From positions 1 through 64,000 of the forward strand of contig CAJJDP010000043.1 of assembly GCA_905182995.1 (NCBI GenBank): DNA of 64,000 nucleotides, given 5' to 3'. Source of the stretch: Paramecium octaurelia (taxonomy: Eukaryota > Ciliophora > Oligohymenophorea > Peniculida > Parameciidae). The notes under the pieces are model-generated. The model saw nothing but the letters and a program-made list of their open reading frames with translations, was not told where the DNA came from and did not search any database. The position numbers and the translations under genes were made by a program. Shown here in pieces: positions 46,935-57,712 of this stretch. Numbering within the stretch: position 1 is the stretch's first letter; each line of letters starts with the position of its first letter.

Positions 46935-48227
46935 ATGTAATAGGAAGAAGAAGCTGAATTGATGTTAGAACAAGGAGGAATTCCAATTTCATAATTATGC
47001 AATTCAAGTGTTAATATTGATTTACTTCAATGCCCAATTTGTTTTAATATTCTATGGAAACCAATTGCATGTGGGTAAGACAGATGTTTCTCATCATTTT
47101 GCTAATACTGCATTGAGTCTTGGTTAAATTAGAAAAAGTACTTATCTACATTAATGGTTAGTGCACAATCAACTTTCGAAGAAGAGGAAGAAACCTTCGC
47201 GAATGAAAGCAATTGTCCAAAGTGTAAGAGAGTCTTCATTAAGACTGAAATACCTCTGGTGAAAGTATTATTATCGTAAATCGAACTGAAATGCATTCAT
47301 TCAAGTATGGAAATGTATTTAAAAGATTGCACTTAGGTGATACCATATGCAGATTATGAAAACCATATTGTTAATTGTAAGGAAAGAAAAAAATAATGCA
47401 GAGGTTGTTAATAATACATTTTATAAAATAAACTAGAGGAACATGAGGCATAATGCTCTTAGATTCCTGTTGAATGTTAGAAATGTCATAAGAGGATGCC
47501 AAAATGTGATCTTGAGTCTAAACATGATAAATATGTAATAATTGTAATGATTAGCAGAATTGCATAGAAAACTTGTTTAAGGTTTAAGATTAGCAATTGG
47601 AGAATTTATACACCCAGTATTTAATTTGCGATGACATGGTTAATTATTATGAGGAGAAAATAGCTAGGATGATGAAAGGCGATCTAATAGCATTAACTGA
47701 GTATAACTTTTTTACAATTTTTACTGCAAACTACTAATTCACGACAGATAATCTATATATTGCAAGGCTGGTTAGGTAAAATTCATTAGAATATTAGAAA
47801 TTCATACAATTACAATAAATAAAAAAATGATTTCCTTCACTTCTACGTAGATTATTATTTTACTACAGGTTTAGAAGGCTATGAATGGAAATGCAGAGTA
47901 ATTCGCTTGAGGGGTAATTTACTAATTGGAGTTTGTTCTTCATAATTATCTAATTCAGTTGATTTCATAGTTAATAGATTGGGAGAAGTGAAAAAAAAGG
48001 AAGAAAATGACAATAGATATCATATAATTAGAAAGGTTAATTTTACTTTCGGGGAAGGAGATGTCATCCGATTTCAAATTCTACCATTTATGTAATGCTT
48101 AAGAATTACGAATGAAACAAGACATTTGACATTTTGTTTCAATAGAAATGAGTTATAAGAGATGGGAGATTAATATTTCAGTTTCTTTAGTCTTGAGTAT
48201 TAAGGAGATGCTCTTCAATTTTTATGA
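46935..48227 (+). CDS. RING / TRAF-type zinc finger / SPRY-like protein with one in-frame TGA
   Basis: With introns 47535-47557 (23 nt) and 47847-47868 (22 nt) the whole span is one frame of 416 codons, apart from a TGA at 47828-47830. Domains: RING (CPICFNILWKPIACGQDRCF then CQYCIESW, CPKCKRVF), TRAF-type zinc fingers (YENHIVNCKERKKQCRGCQQ, EHEAQCSQIPVECQKCHKRM) and a coiled coil. The TGA follows. Beyond it lies a SPRY-like domain (YEWKCRVIRLRGNLLIGVCS ... EYQGDALQFL) of the type found in Paramecium RING proteins. The TGA sits after AAAAAAA and no intron of normal size removes it. Either translation stops at 47830 giving a 289-residue E3 ligase, or the gene is broken, or this is a base error. 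ATG 46935. Confidence 0.75.
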
Positions 48228-48238
48228 TATTAATTTTT

Positions 48239-48906
48239 ATGTAATAACATTGCAATTTGATTCTCAACGACCGAGGAGCTCTGTGGTTAGGGGACTACGA
48301 GTCTACTCTCAACTTAGTATGATGATTATTTATCTCTAAGGAGTTCCTTAAAAGCAAAGGAATCAGGACAATCATAACAGTGGCTGCAGGGTTAAATGAA
48401 AAATATGAGGGAATAGTCCATCACAAAATAGAAATATTGGATATCGAATTAACCAATATTTCTTAATATTTTCAAACAGCCATTGATTGGATAGAAAGAG
48501 GATTCAACATAGGAGGAGTATTAGGTAGCATTGATCTGTTATAAGAAGCTAAGTTCATTGCATGGCAGGCGTCTCCCGATCTGCAGCCATAGTAATTGCC
48601 TATTTAATAGAGAAGAAAAAAATGACCTATTATTAGGCCTTTACTTTTGTTAAATCTAAACGACCTTAAATAAATCCTAACAAAGGGTTTGCCAATTAAT
48701 TGATTCAATTCGCTACACGACATTCTCAGCCTCCCATCCCAAAAACTTCTAGACCCAATCATTTCGAGTAGACATAAGACTAGTTTGAAAATAATTTCTA
48801 TGCACCAGTTCATCGAAAAGGTTCAGCTGGGGCTATTTAATAAAATACTAATTTCTATAAATCTATTACTAAGTCGATGTCGTAAAGTAAAAACAAAAAC
48901 AAATGA
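48239..48906 (+). CDS. Dual-specificity protein phosphatase
   Basis: 204 aa, ATG 48239, introns 48317-48340 (24 nt) and 48525-48553 (29 nt), TGA 48904-48906; exactly in frame. DSP features in order: RGALWLGDYESTLNL, KGIRTIITVAAGLNE, DIELTNISQYFQTAIDWI, the active site VHCMAGVSRSAAIVIAYLI (HCxxGxSRS, Cys nucleophile and Arg), and KSKRPQINPNKGFANQL. The upstream general-acid Asp would be in the LDIEL loop. It dephosphorylates Tyr and Ser/Thr, with MAP kinases the usual substrates of this size class. The tail is polar and basic. The start is only 11 bp after the TGA of the RING/SPRY gene on the same strand. Confidence 0.9.
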
Positions 48907-49757
48907 AATTCTATGAATACATATATAACATTCGAGAAAACTGAATTTAATTAATTTTTGTTTTTTAGAATTCTAAATTTCTTTACTTAATAAATTTCTC
49001 TTAAGAACACTGCCTAGGAATAAATTTATTAAATTTTGAGAAACAAAAGATTTATTATTGTTTAAATTCAATGATAGTTCCATCAGAATTCAGTTTTGTA
49101 ATTATCTATTAATTGTCAAACATTTTCCATTTATTTAAATGAATAACTTTACAAACTATTTATTTTTCTATTTGATTACAGATTAAAATACAGTTCTTGG
49201 CTGCTTTGAAAAAGTAAAATGAAAAGAATTTTAATTATACTAAGTAAGCACTTAATTGAAATAAAATATAATTTACAATAATTTTTCATGAATTTCTGAA
49301 AACTCAATCAGAGCAGTTTCAAATTATCATAAGGAATAGATGAGTTTATATAATAATTATGTTTATTATTCTAATTTGAATTGTTACTTTGTAGAGAGAT
49401 CCTTTTTTAATTGGAAATGGTTACACTTAGGTGTTTTCTCAAGAATTTTTTGAGTGCTTCTTATAATTAATTAAAATACCTATCCTCACTACATAGTTTT
49501 TTTTGTTTCTTTAGAAATTGGTAGTTTTAATTGGGTGCTAAGATATTGAAAGTATGCTTATGCTATTTTCTTTTTTTAGATTTTCAGAAATTCTTATCTT
49601 AAACGAAAAGTAAAGTTATTTTGTTATAAAGAATACACAAATTTCAAACCAATTCTATGGATTCTTTATGAACAAAAATTAGAAACTTCTTGCTAATAGA
49701 TGTCAGGCTATAATGGAGATTTATTTTAAATAAAAAAGATGAATCTAGTGTTTTTAG
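48907..49757. other. Intergenic between convergent genes, no gene seen
   Basis: About 850 bp. Open stretches on the minus strand (for example around 49640-49740) are short and lack a consistent frame. Unusually long for this gene-dense window. Confidence 0.4.
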
Positions 49758-51173
49758 TCATAGTTAATCAAATTGCTCTGAATTGGTTCTTACTAATCCA
49801 ATTTAAAAATCAGTCAAATCATCAGATATCTTTTAATCATTTACTAATTCTTAAGATGTGCCACCCTAATTTACGTAGCCATCCTCAAGATTTATCATTT
49901 TTATTACATCTTGAGGGATATAATGAACATGGTTCTCCCAATAATTCCAACTATTCTTTAATGAGCTTTATTCCCTTTCTTCTTAGATTGGTACCATTAA
50001 TTGATTGTAATATCTATAATTCTATCTTTAAATAGTTATCTAAGAAGTATGTAAAATGTTTTCATTATTTCTTGTTTCTACAATGTCACAATCATCAAAA
50101 CTTTTATTTGATTTTTTTTATTGTGTAGTATGTAACCAAGGATGTAGAACAAATCCTAATCACGATAGTAAATACATATACCTTCAGCGGACAGTCTTTT
50201 GTTTGGATCTTTTTCCAATAATCTTCTAAGTAAATCCTGAATTAAAGGATTTAATTGACTGAGAGCAGTAGAGTTCAATTTCGAATCGATAATCATTTCA
50301 ATCGTATCTAGAATTGTTTCTTATTGAAAAGGCAATTACCCAAATAATAGCTGATATAGAATTATACCGGCTGACCAAATATCAACTACAATAATAGTTA
50401 AATTGTAATACTTTTCTCATCATATCCACCACCCATAAAAATTTCAGGTGCTTAATAAAATAATGAACCAGTCCTAGTCCACATATCAATTTTTTTTGTT
50501 ACTTTACCTTTCACTAAAAATCTTTTGGAGACTCCAAAGTCAACCAATTTGATTGATAATTAATCTCCTATTAGAATATTATCAGGTTTTAAATCTCTAT
50601 GACAAACTCCTCTCTGGTGCAAAGAAAACAAAGATTAAGCCAAATTTAAGGTGATCTATTAGATGTCTTCTTCACATAAGGATCCTATTCTTTGTTCTAG
50701 ACTAGGAAATGGACAGTATTCCATCACAAGATGATGCTCTTCTTTTTTTGAATTTATAAACAAATCAAGAGCTTTTACAACACAATTAAGATCGTTTAGT
50801 CCACGATTTAGGTTAAATGTTTCCCTTATTGTGTTGATTACTTCTGTGTCTCCAGTTCTGAACACTTTGACAGCATATGCAATTTTGTCAGAAGCTCCAT
50901 AATTGGTATTTGGATCTCTTCTATAACATTTCTTGACAATTCCATGGGCTCCCTCGCCTAATCATAAATATTCATTTTACCTATTTACTCATCCCCATAT
51001 TCATAGACATCACTAAAATGTCTAAATTATTGATTTATAGCTCTGGGTTGATTGTTGGGAATAGAAGGAGATGAGTTTTAACGACCTTGATTCGGACATG
51101 CATTTCTTCTCCTGTTATTAAAAAGTGCCTTCTTTAACGAAGCTCTTATAGCCTTTTAATTCTGCCGATTCAT
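49758..51173 (-). CDS. CAMK-like serine/threonine protein kinase
   Basis: 446 aa, ATG 51173, introns 50958-50980 (23 nt), 50386-50411 (26 nt) and 50156-50181 (26 nt), TGA 49758-49760; exactly in frame. Basic N-terminus of about 80 residues, then the kinase domain: GEGAHGIV (Gly loop, first G before the intron), IAYAVKVFRTG (Lys), HLVMEYCP (hinge), GVCHRDLKPDNILIGD (catalytic loop), KLVDFGVSK (Mg site), GSLFYQAPEIFMGGGY, VDIWSAGIILYQLLFGQLPF, and DPNKRLSAEGFVLHPWL. All catalytic residues are present. The C-terminal 120 residues are acidic and polar with no EF hands, so it is not a CDPK. Substrates unknown. Confidence 0.9.
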
Positions 51174-51725
51174 CCAGAATATATAAAAAAATTATTTTTC
51201 TTATTCAATTAATACAAATAAACATAGTTAGGTTGTAAATTAATGGTACCAATAAAATGTATAACACTGAATAATTCTAATTTTATGATTTTCTACATAT
51301 CACATTTTTTAAGTTTACATTCTGAAATTTGTTTCTATATAAATTCTATACGCTCATAAATAAATATAGGAAAAATATTAAGAATTTTAATTAATAGATT
51401 ATTTATAAAAGAATTAAATATTTACAAATGGATTGGGTTCTGATCCATTTAAGTTAAGTAAAAGTTATTTAATTAATTAAATTCATAGATTAGAAGTATC
51501 CATTTAAAAATACTTATTGTTTTCAACTATTCTTTACAAAAAAAAAAGAATTATTTCTAGAAAAACCCAATTAATAATATAAATACACTCTAAATAAAAT
51601 GACTGCTATCCATTTTTCATCTCATATATTTGTGAAGTTTCTAATGTATTTTATTCTCGCAATCGTTATGACAATTAGTATCTATTGCAATTCATTTTAA
51701 ATATTTTATTTAAACATCAATTATT
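51174..51725. other. Divergent intergenic region
   Basis: Between the kinase start and the Alba gene. A+T-rich. A hydrophobic open frame at 51600-51710 (MTAIHFSSHIFVKFLMYFIL...) precedes the Alba ATG but does not join it in frame. Confidence 0.4.
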
Positions 51726-52102
51726 ATGAATTAAGAAAAGCAACCCTTGGACCCTAAAGATTCAATTTTGAACATTTCATTGAAGAAATCCTCAGGTCAA
51801 TTCATTTTCTTATCCAAAATATTCTTGAATAAATTCGAAAAAGTTGAATTGCATGGTTTGGGTGAGGCTACAAAAACTGTGGCCGCAGTGGCTGAATCTC
51901 TTTCAAGAAAAGTAAAGTGTAGTTGCTATCTAAGAATTATGCTACAATTAAGAAGATAGAGACCCAAACATATACTCCAGATCAAGGTGGAAAAAAGATC
52001 AAATTGATTGCCATATTAGAAGTCACTGAAGAAGGAAAAAAAATGATTGAGAAAGATTTATAAAGAAAGCAACCAGAAAATAAACAACAATCAGATTAAT
52101 GA
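51726..52102 (+). CDS. Alba-domain nucleic-acid-binding protein
   Basis: 117 aa, ATG 51726, 23-nt intron 51912-51934, TGA 52100-52102; exactly in frame. Alba fold features: NISLKKSSGQFIFLSKIFL, then VELHGLGEATKTVAAVAESL (the G-x-G-xA-x-x-T-x-x-x-A helix), then NYATIKKIETQTYTPDQGGK and LIAILEVTEEGKKM. The usual Lys in the first loop that contacts nucleic acid is present in a KKSSG context. In protists Alba proteins bind mRNA and regulate translation; RNase P/MRP subunits Rpp20/25 share the fold. Which branch this belongs to needs a tree. The tail is basic and Gln-rich. Confidence 0.88.
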
Positions 52103-52186
52103 ATGTGATAGCATATATATTTTAATAGAAAGAGAAAAAGTGTATATTATTTGATGAATGTGGTTTTCTAATATTAATTTTAGATT

Positions 52187-54821
52187 TCAAAAGTCTTTCT
52201 CCCATCCTTGATCTCCTTAATTGTTGCCATCGATTTGTCTTACAGATTGTTCTTACTTGAGTAGATATAATACTTACTTTAATTTCATCCTCAATCATTC
52301 TGCCATTTTATTCAAGTTACTTTATTTCTATGTCTGGTAGCAATTTGTCTGCCGGGGGTAGATATGGAGTTTTAATCTCTTTTTCTAACAATTTTTCCTA
52401 AACTTAATAAATCAAAGCGCTACCCAATCAAAATTTTCAAACCAAGGATTTCCCTTAAGACTTGCATAAGATCCTCCTAATCTCACTTCAGGAACTCGAG
52501 ATAGCAATCTAAAACGTTATTAATTCAGTTTTACTAATCCATAAGTTTCTTGGCTTTTTTATCTTTCAAATAATTAGGATATGTTATATCCTTCTTGATG
52601 ATTTCCTCATAAATTTCATAAGGGTCTTCGGCTTCTTCTCCAAAAGGAACCATTCCGCACATGAATTCATAGAGACATATACCAATGGACCATAAATCAA
52701 CTAAACAATTGTATCCTTTTCCACAAATGATTTCTGGAGCCATGTCTAATAAATGATGACATTATGATAATACAATGTGGGGTTCCTATAATTGTGTAGG
52801 TACGAATAATTCCTTATTTTCCTTTGATTATTTTTGCAGTTCCCAAATCTATTAACTTTAGGAATCCTTTTTCATCAACCATGAAATTTTCAGGTTTAAT
52901 GTCTCTGTAAATGATATTTTGGTGATGTAGATATTCTGTGATTAGAATCATAGAGGCAACATAAAATTGAGAATCATATGTTGATAAGAGACCTGAATAT
53001 ATTATGTTAAGAATTACCGATATCTCTAATCACGTCAAATAATTCCATTCCTCGCACATATTCAAGGAGAAAATACACATCCATTGCATCCTTAAATGTT
53101 TTCATAAACGAGATGATAAATGGAAAATTGACAATTTCTAAAACCTACTTTTCTTATTGTAAATATCTAAATTATTTATGAATTAACAATACTTTTCAAG
53201 AGTTTATTCATTAATTTAATTTTTGTTAAATGCTTTCAAAACATATAATTGTTAATTATATTTAGCTTTAACTAAATAGACTGGACCAAATTGACCATAA
53301 GCAATTGTTTTGATATGAATCAGCTCTGATTTCTTAATATTTTGAGCTTCCTTCTTTTTTGTTTGATCTGACTTTTGAAGTTTCTTTTCAAGAATTTTCT
53401 CATTCTTCTTAATGACTTCTTCCAATTCACCTGAAATACAATCAATGAAATTGTCAGCAGTAATTTCTGCAATTACTCCATCGGTTTCCATTACAATATC
53501 ATCATCCAAACTAAATAATTGTTTATATCTTATACATCTTAGCCTTATTGGTCTATAAGAAATACTCCTCTCCCCAAGCTTAAGCCTTAGTTGCAACTGT
53601 AATACCAGACTTACTCTTCTTCAAACTACCTTCAATTATAACAATAATCTTTTGATTGGCTTGAGTACCCTTTTTCAGAATCACATCGCCTGCTTTACAT
53701 GAAGATATTTTCATGACATCCAACACTTTGTCAATTTAGGCTTTGGTTAATTTGCTCAACAAGGCATTTTTCTCAAAGGCCCATTTTTATAAATTTCTGA
53801 ATGTGACAACATGCACTTGATCTCCTAAGATCTTTGTTAAAGAATCTCTTCCCAATGCCAAACACTTAACATCATCCTCTGCTCTAACAGTCATTTATCT
53901 GACAGTGTTATAATACAAGGCTTATTCACCAAAAGAGTCACCCTTATATAGTTTTCTAACTTCTTTGTTTCCTTTAAGCACCGACACTGTTCCCTAGAAG
54001 ATTATTCTGAATTTCAATACCTCTTTGATTATATAAAAAGAAGATCCAGGATCACCTTCATTTACAATAATTTAATTTTTATAGAATTTCTGTACAATTA
54101 AAACAGCAGCAATTGCATCCTTTTGTTCATTCGTCAAATTATCTAGGATTATTATAAAAGAACTTACGAAAAAATCTAACTACTTCCATGAATTTTCTGT
54201 TTTCTTCATATTCTTTTGTTATCATTTCCTCAACAGCTCTTCTGAAAGTATTTCTATCGATTCCCCAAAGATTACAATTCTCAAAACATTTCACTGATGC
54301 AGAACGAGGAGCATTGTACAAGAGAGCCAATTCTCCGAATCCATCTCCAGTCTTCAATTCTCTCTTGGCCTTAAAATTTTGAATTGAGAACTCATACCTT
54401 TTCATTAACTATAACCTCTAGACTCCCTCTTTATAAAATAAAAAAGCAAGTTGCATGATCTTATTATTTGAAGATATAAGTTTATGCAGCTGCTTCGCAA
54501 TAGAACATCTTGTTTACAATATTCTCCCTATTAAATATATATATAAACATTTTTACAATTCAGCTTCACTCAGATTATAAAATACAAAATGGTTTTTTAA
54601 GCAAGTCAAAATGAAGGTAGTATCATTCAATGTTTTTTTCATATCTATTTTTTTGACATTCTCATGGATTACTTCACCACCTTCATTAATGTTGTGCTTG
54701 AAGTTATGTAATTTATCCTTAAAGATGATAAAATTAGTACTCCTTCATCGCCTGATCTTTAATCCTCATTGTCATCACCATGAATCTAATTTTCAGAATT
54801 GTTTTAAGACCTGGGATCCAT
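52187..54821 (-). CDS. cGMP-dependent protein kinase (PKG-like, AGC family)
   Basis: 775 aa from 12 introns of 22-29 nt totalling 307 nt; the sum is exactly in frame. ATG 54821, TGA 52187-52189. N-terminal cyclic-nucleotide-binding domains: GDGFGELALLYNAPRSASVK is a perfect phosphate-binding cassette (with GELAL and RSA). A second, GDSFGEQALYYNTVRQMTVR, is less canonical. A third is degenerate and cassette-poor. The kinase domain reads AYGQFGPVYLVK (Gly loop), YVLKAF (Lys), YFLLEYV, IIYRDIKPENFMVDEKGFLK, LIDLGTAK (DLG, not DFG), TIIGTPHYMAPEIICGKGY, DLWSIGICLYEFMCG. The C-terminus, GWEKDF, is an AGC tail fragment. In Paramecium, PKG acts in ciliary responses. One 27-nt intron in the second cNBD is stopless and in frame. 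Confidence 0.92.
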
Positions 54822-55410
54822 ATTTAATAAATAAATATATTAATATAAACGATATGTTTACTCCTAAATAAAACACCTGGGAATATCCATATAATCTTAA
54901 AGTCATTCTATTCTTTGATTAAAATATTAATTAGTTTCTAGAATATCTTGTTGTTCCAAGTAAGCCTAATATTTCATATACTTAGGACAAATCTTGTCCG
55001 TTGTTTATTCTCTCTTTTTTTAAATTTAAAAAATAATATATCATTATAAAGATTAAATAATCTTCAGAATCTTTATTGTTTCTACATATCCAATTTACTG
55101 TCTTCTTTATCTTAGCTAATAAATTGATTATCTGCTTATTTTCAGTATCAATTAGAAAATTTTCAATTTATTTTTCATTTTTATAAAACAAGAAACAAAT
55201 ATCTGAGTTTATTAAGGTTGTTGGGAAATAGTTTTACTTTAAACAATCTGATATAATTTGATTGATGTGATGTATATAATTTTATACAGATAAAAATGTA
55301 GTAATTTTTAGAACAATTAATTGGAAGACAAGTTTTTTAATTATGATTTACAATAGATTTATTAAAACACGAAATAGTAACGCCATGTTGGCTAAATTAT
55401 CTAGATCCAT
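54793..55410 (-). CDS. 205-residue unrecognised protein overlapping the PKG start
   Basis: ATG 55410 (MDLDNLANMALLFRVLINLL), open through to TGA 54793-54795 without intron. Hydrophobic and helical N-terminal 60 residues (LINLLQIIIKKLVFQLIVLK). A mixed middle follows (ENFLIDTENKQIINLLAKIK, DLSQVYEILGLLGTT). No family is recognised. The last 10 codons overlap the PKG 5' end (54793-54821) in a different frame. The true end may be earlier if an intron lies near 54880, where GTGTTTTATTTAG and GTAAAC donors occur. Confidence 0.5.
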
Positions 55411-55669
55411 GTCAAAATTAATATAGATAATTTGAGTTAATTAAATAATTCTAAATTGATGTTTTGATTTTAATTTAAACAAAAATATTTTTCTATGAGC
55501 TGAAAGCTATCGGAAAATCAAGTTTTAAGTTCAAACTATGGAGTAAATTTTAGTTCAATAGTTTTGAGTATCATAGCTTCAGGTATCAATGATTAAGAAG
55601 GATGGAGGATTCTAATTTTGAAATTACATAGTTCTGAAAATAATTGAATTATAAAAATAATAAAATACA

Positions 55670-56608
55670 ATGGCAACACTGTTTTAATGTGATGGTGCAA
55701 ACTGCATTGAAGCTTTTCTTGAAGTGGCCGTCTCCACTACAACTTCAATAATGGCAATAAATGGATTCCGAATAATATTTAGAGATCGTAATAAATTGCT
55801 ATCGAAATTGAATAAAATTATTTATGGCATATCTATGAGTTAATTAATATTGCTTAGTGCCTATTTTATCTTTTGGGGTAAGTTTTCAATAAAACTGTAG
55901 GATCTGATTTTGTTATTTCGACTATTAGATGTCTTAGGATTTTGAATGAAATTTTATTATGTTCCTTGCTAGCAGAAATAGGATTCGAAAAAGACTTTTT
56001 AGATAAATTAGAAATCGTTTTGAAGGTCCTAAGCGGGTTTGTATTTATAGAATGGTTTTGGACTGCAATTATTTCAAATGAGGAATATGAGTAATTTATT
56101 AGATAAATATTAAGCTATTATTGCTTGAAAATGGATTTGGTTTATTTATCTGGAACCACAGTAATTTTGACTTTGTTGGCTAGTGGTTTTGGATTTTATG
56201 CACTGGATTAATTATAAATATCAAAGCAAGAATTAAAACCTGACGATTAGAATAAGATGAATGAACAAGCCTTAGAAATTAAAATATTCTTGGGTTGTGA
56301 CTTGTTGTCTGGTCTTATCTAATTTGGATGGGATTATTGGGCTAATATGAGTGCGTATACAATTGCTGATTGTAAATCCTATTATGAGGCCTCGTCTATT
56401 ACTAGCGTAATAATTTAATATTATTAAATAGATATTTGTTATATTTATTATGAAAGTGCTAACGCTAATGATCTCTCCGATGGCTATTTATTATATTCTT
56501 TATTATAAACAGAGGTAGTAATTCAATTATAGGGCTGCTAACGTTTTGGACATTAATGTGTTAATAGATAGAAGAAGTGAATTAGTTGTTGAATTAACAA
56601 ATGCTTGA
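55670..56608 (+). CDS. 296-residue multi-pass membrane protein
   Basis: ATG 55670, introns 55878-55900 (23 nt) and 56407-56431 (25 nt), TGA 56606-56608; exactly in frame. About six hydrophobic helices: GISMSQLILLSAYFIFWG, CLRILNEILLCSLLA, VLSGFVFIEWFWTAIIS, YLSGTTVILTLLASGFGFYA, DLLSGLIQFGWDYW, IFVIFIMKVLTLMISPMAIY. A short N-terminal CDGANC pair is seen. The C-terminal tail is cytosolic and basic (YKQRQQFNYRAANVLD). No signature motif of channels or transporters is seen. It may be a ciliate-specific family. Confidence 0.7.
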
Positions 56609-56632
56609 TATGATTTAGTTATATATATATAT

Positions 56633-57391
56633 TCAGTTATTTATAAGGCTTTCGCATATTTGACATCTAACTGGTCCCTTAGTTCCATGATGTCTAATGC
56701 AAAAATAATTACACCCAGGTTTCTTGCAGCTAAAGATTTGATTTGGTAAGAAACTATTTTTTATTGATTTTAATTATTCTTTAAACATTTTATCTATTAA
56801 CTAAAATGGAACAAACTTTCTTAGAATTGAGCTTTTTATTTTTTATTGACAATTTAGGCATCTCAATGTTTTGCAATTATTATTAATCTGTATTTTGATG
56901 TAATCACCTACACATTTTTGATGATAGCAATGAAAGCAATCCAACTAAACTAAGTCTTTTTCAACCATCACTTAGCATTTATCACACATTTGTTACATAT
57001 CAAAAGATGATGATTAATGCGTGATTTCAGAGCTCTCCTGAGTTATTAAGTTTATAGTAAGTTTATGATGATTTTTAATCTCATTTATATAGTTTTTGGT
57101 GTTGTTTTCTATAAAATTCATGTAGTCATCAAAATTAATTGGTTTGTCTTGTATAGTAAAAATATTATTTTCTGAACAGTCTTTAATAACCTTGATAATT
57201 TTTTATTTGGCTAGCTCAACATCTTTAATGAATCCATTAAACTTGCTTTGTAGAATATCTATTAATATTTCCTATCTGCTTGGTGCTAAGATATTCTTAA
57301 TTGGAGATATATGATTTGTTAATATTTAGGGATATCCATTGTTCGTTTTGAAATTATTGTAATCATAACCATTTGAGCAAATTGGGATCAT
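56633..57391 (-). CDS. RBR/RING-type zinc-finger protein
   Basis: Single-exon 252 aa, ATG 57389-57391, TGA 56633-56635. The N-terminal half is a helical segment (QEILIDILQSKFNGFIKDVE). A RING-like zinc domain follows: CDKCQVMVEKDLVQLDCFHC then YHQKCVGDY and LRCLNCQQ. A linker leads to an IBR-like cysteine cluster (FSCKKPGCNYFCIRHH then VRCQICES). RING1 plus IBR suggests an RBR-type ubiquitin ligase, but no RING2 catalytic Cys is present after the IBR. So it is truncated relative to true RBRs, or a plain RING variant. The stop is 25 bp from the convergent membrane-protein stop. Confidence 0.75.
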
Positions 57392-57712
57392 AAAAATAGA
57401 AAATTAATATTTTTTAAGTTTATTTATGATGATCATTTTATTATTTTTATGATTAAATGTAGATAATTAGTGTCGAATCGAACATAATCTCAAAACAGAA
57501 TAGATTTTCGCTGATGATTTCATTAAAACCTTTAGTATAGTATAATTGATTTATTGCTCATGAATATTTTGATAACTATTTAAATGCTGGACAACATGAG
57601 ATTATGATTAAGAAATCAATTAGATGAATAAGTTGCTGGTAAAACGTTATTATCAAATGATATTTAGTCAATTACAACTTTTTTATATTATATATTTATT
57701 TAATTATTCTGA

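Noticed and set aside
48241..48300. tRNA-like stretch (gaccgaggagctctgtggttaggggact region)
   Set aside because: No cloverleaf could be drawn, and the stretch codes the conserved start of the phosphatase domain.
51600..51710. Hydrophobic open frame before the Alba gene as a signal or membrane exon
   Set aside because: Not in frame with the Alba domain and no GT...AG pair joins it; Alba proteins do not carry such a segment.
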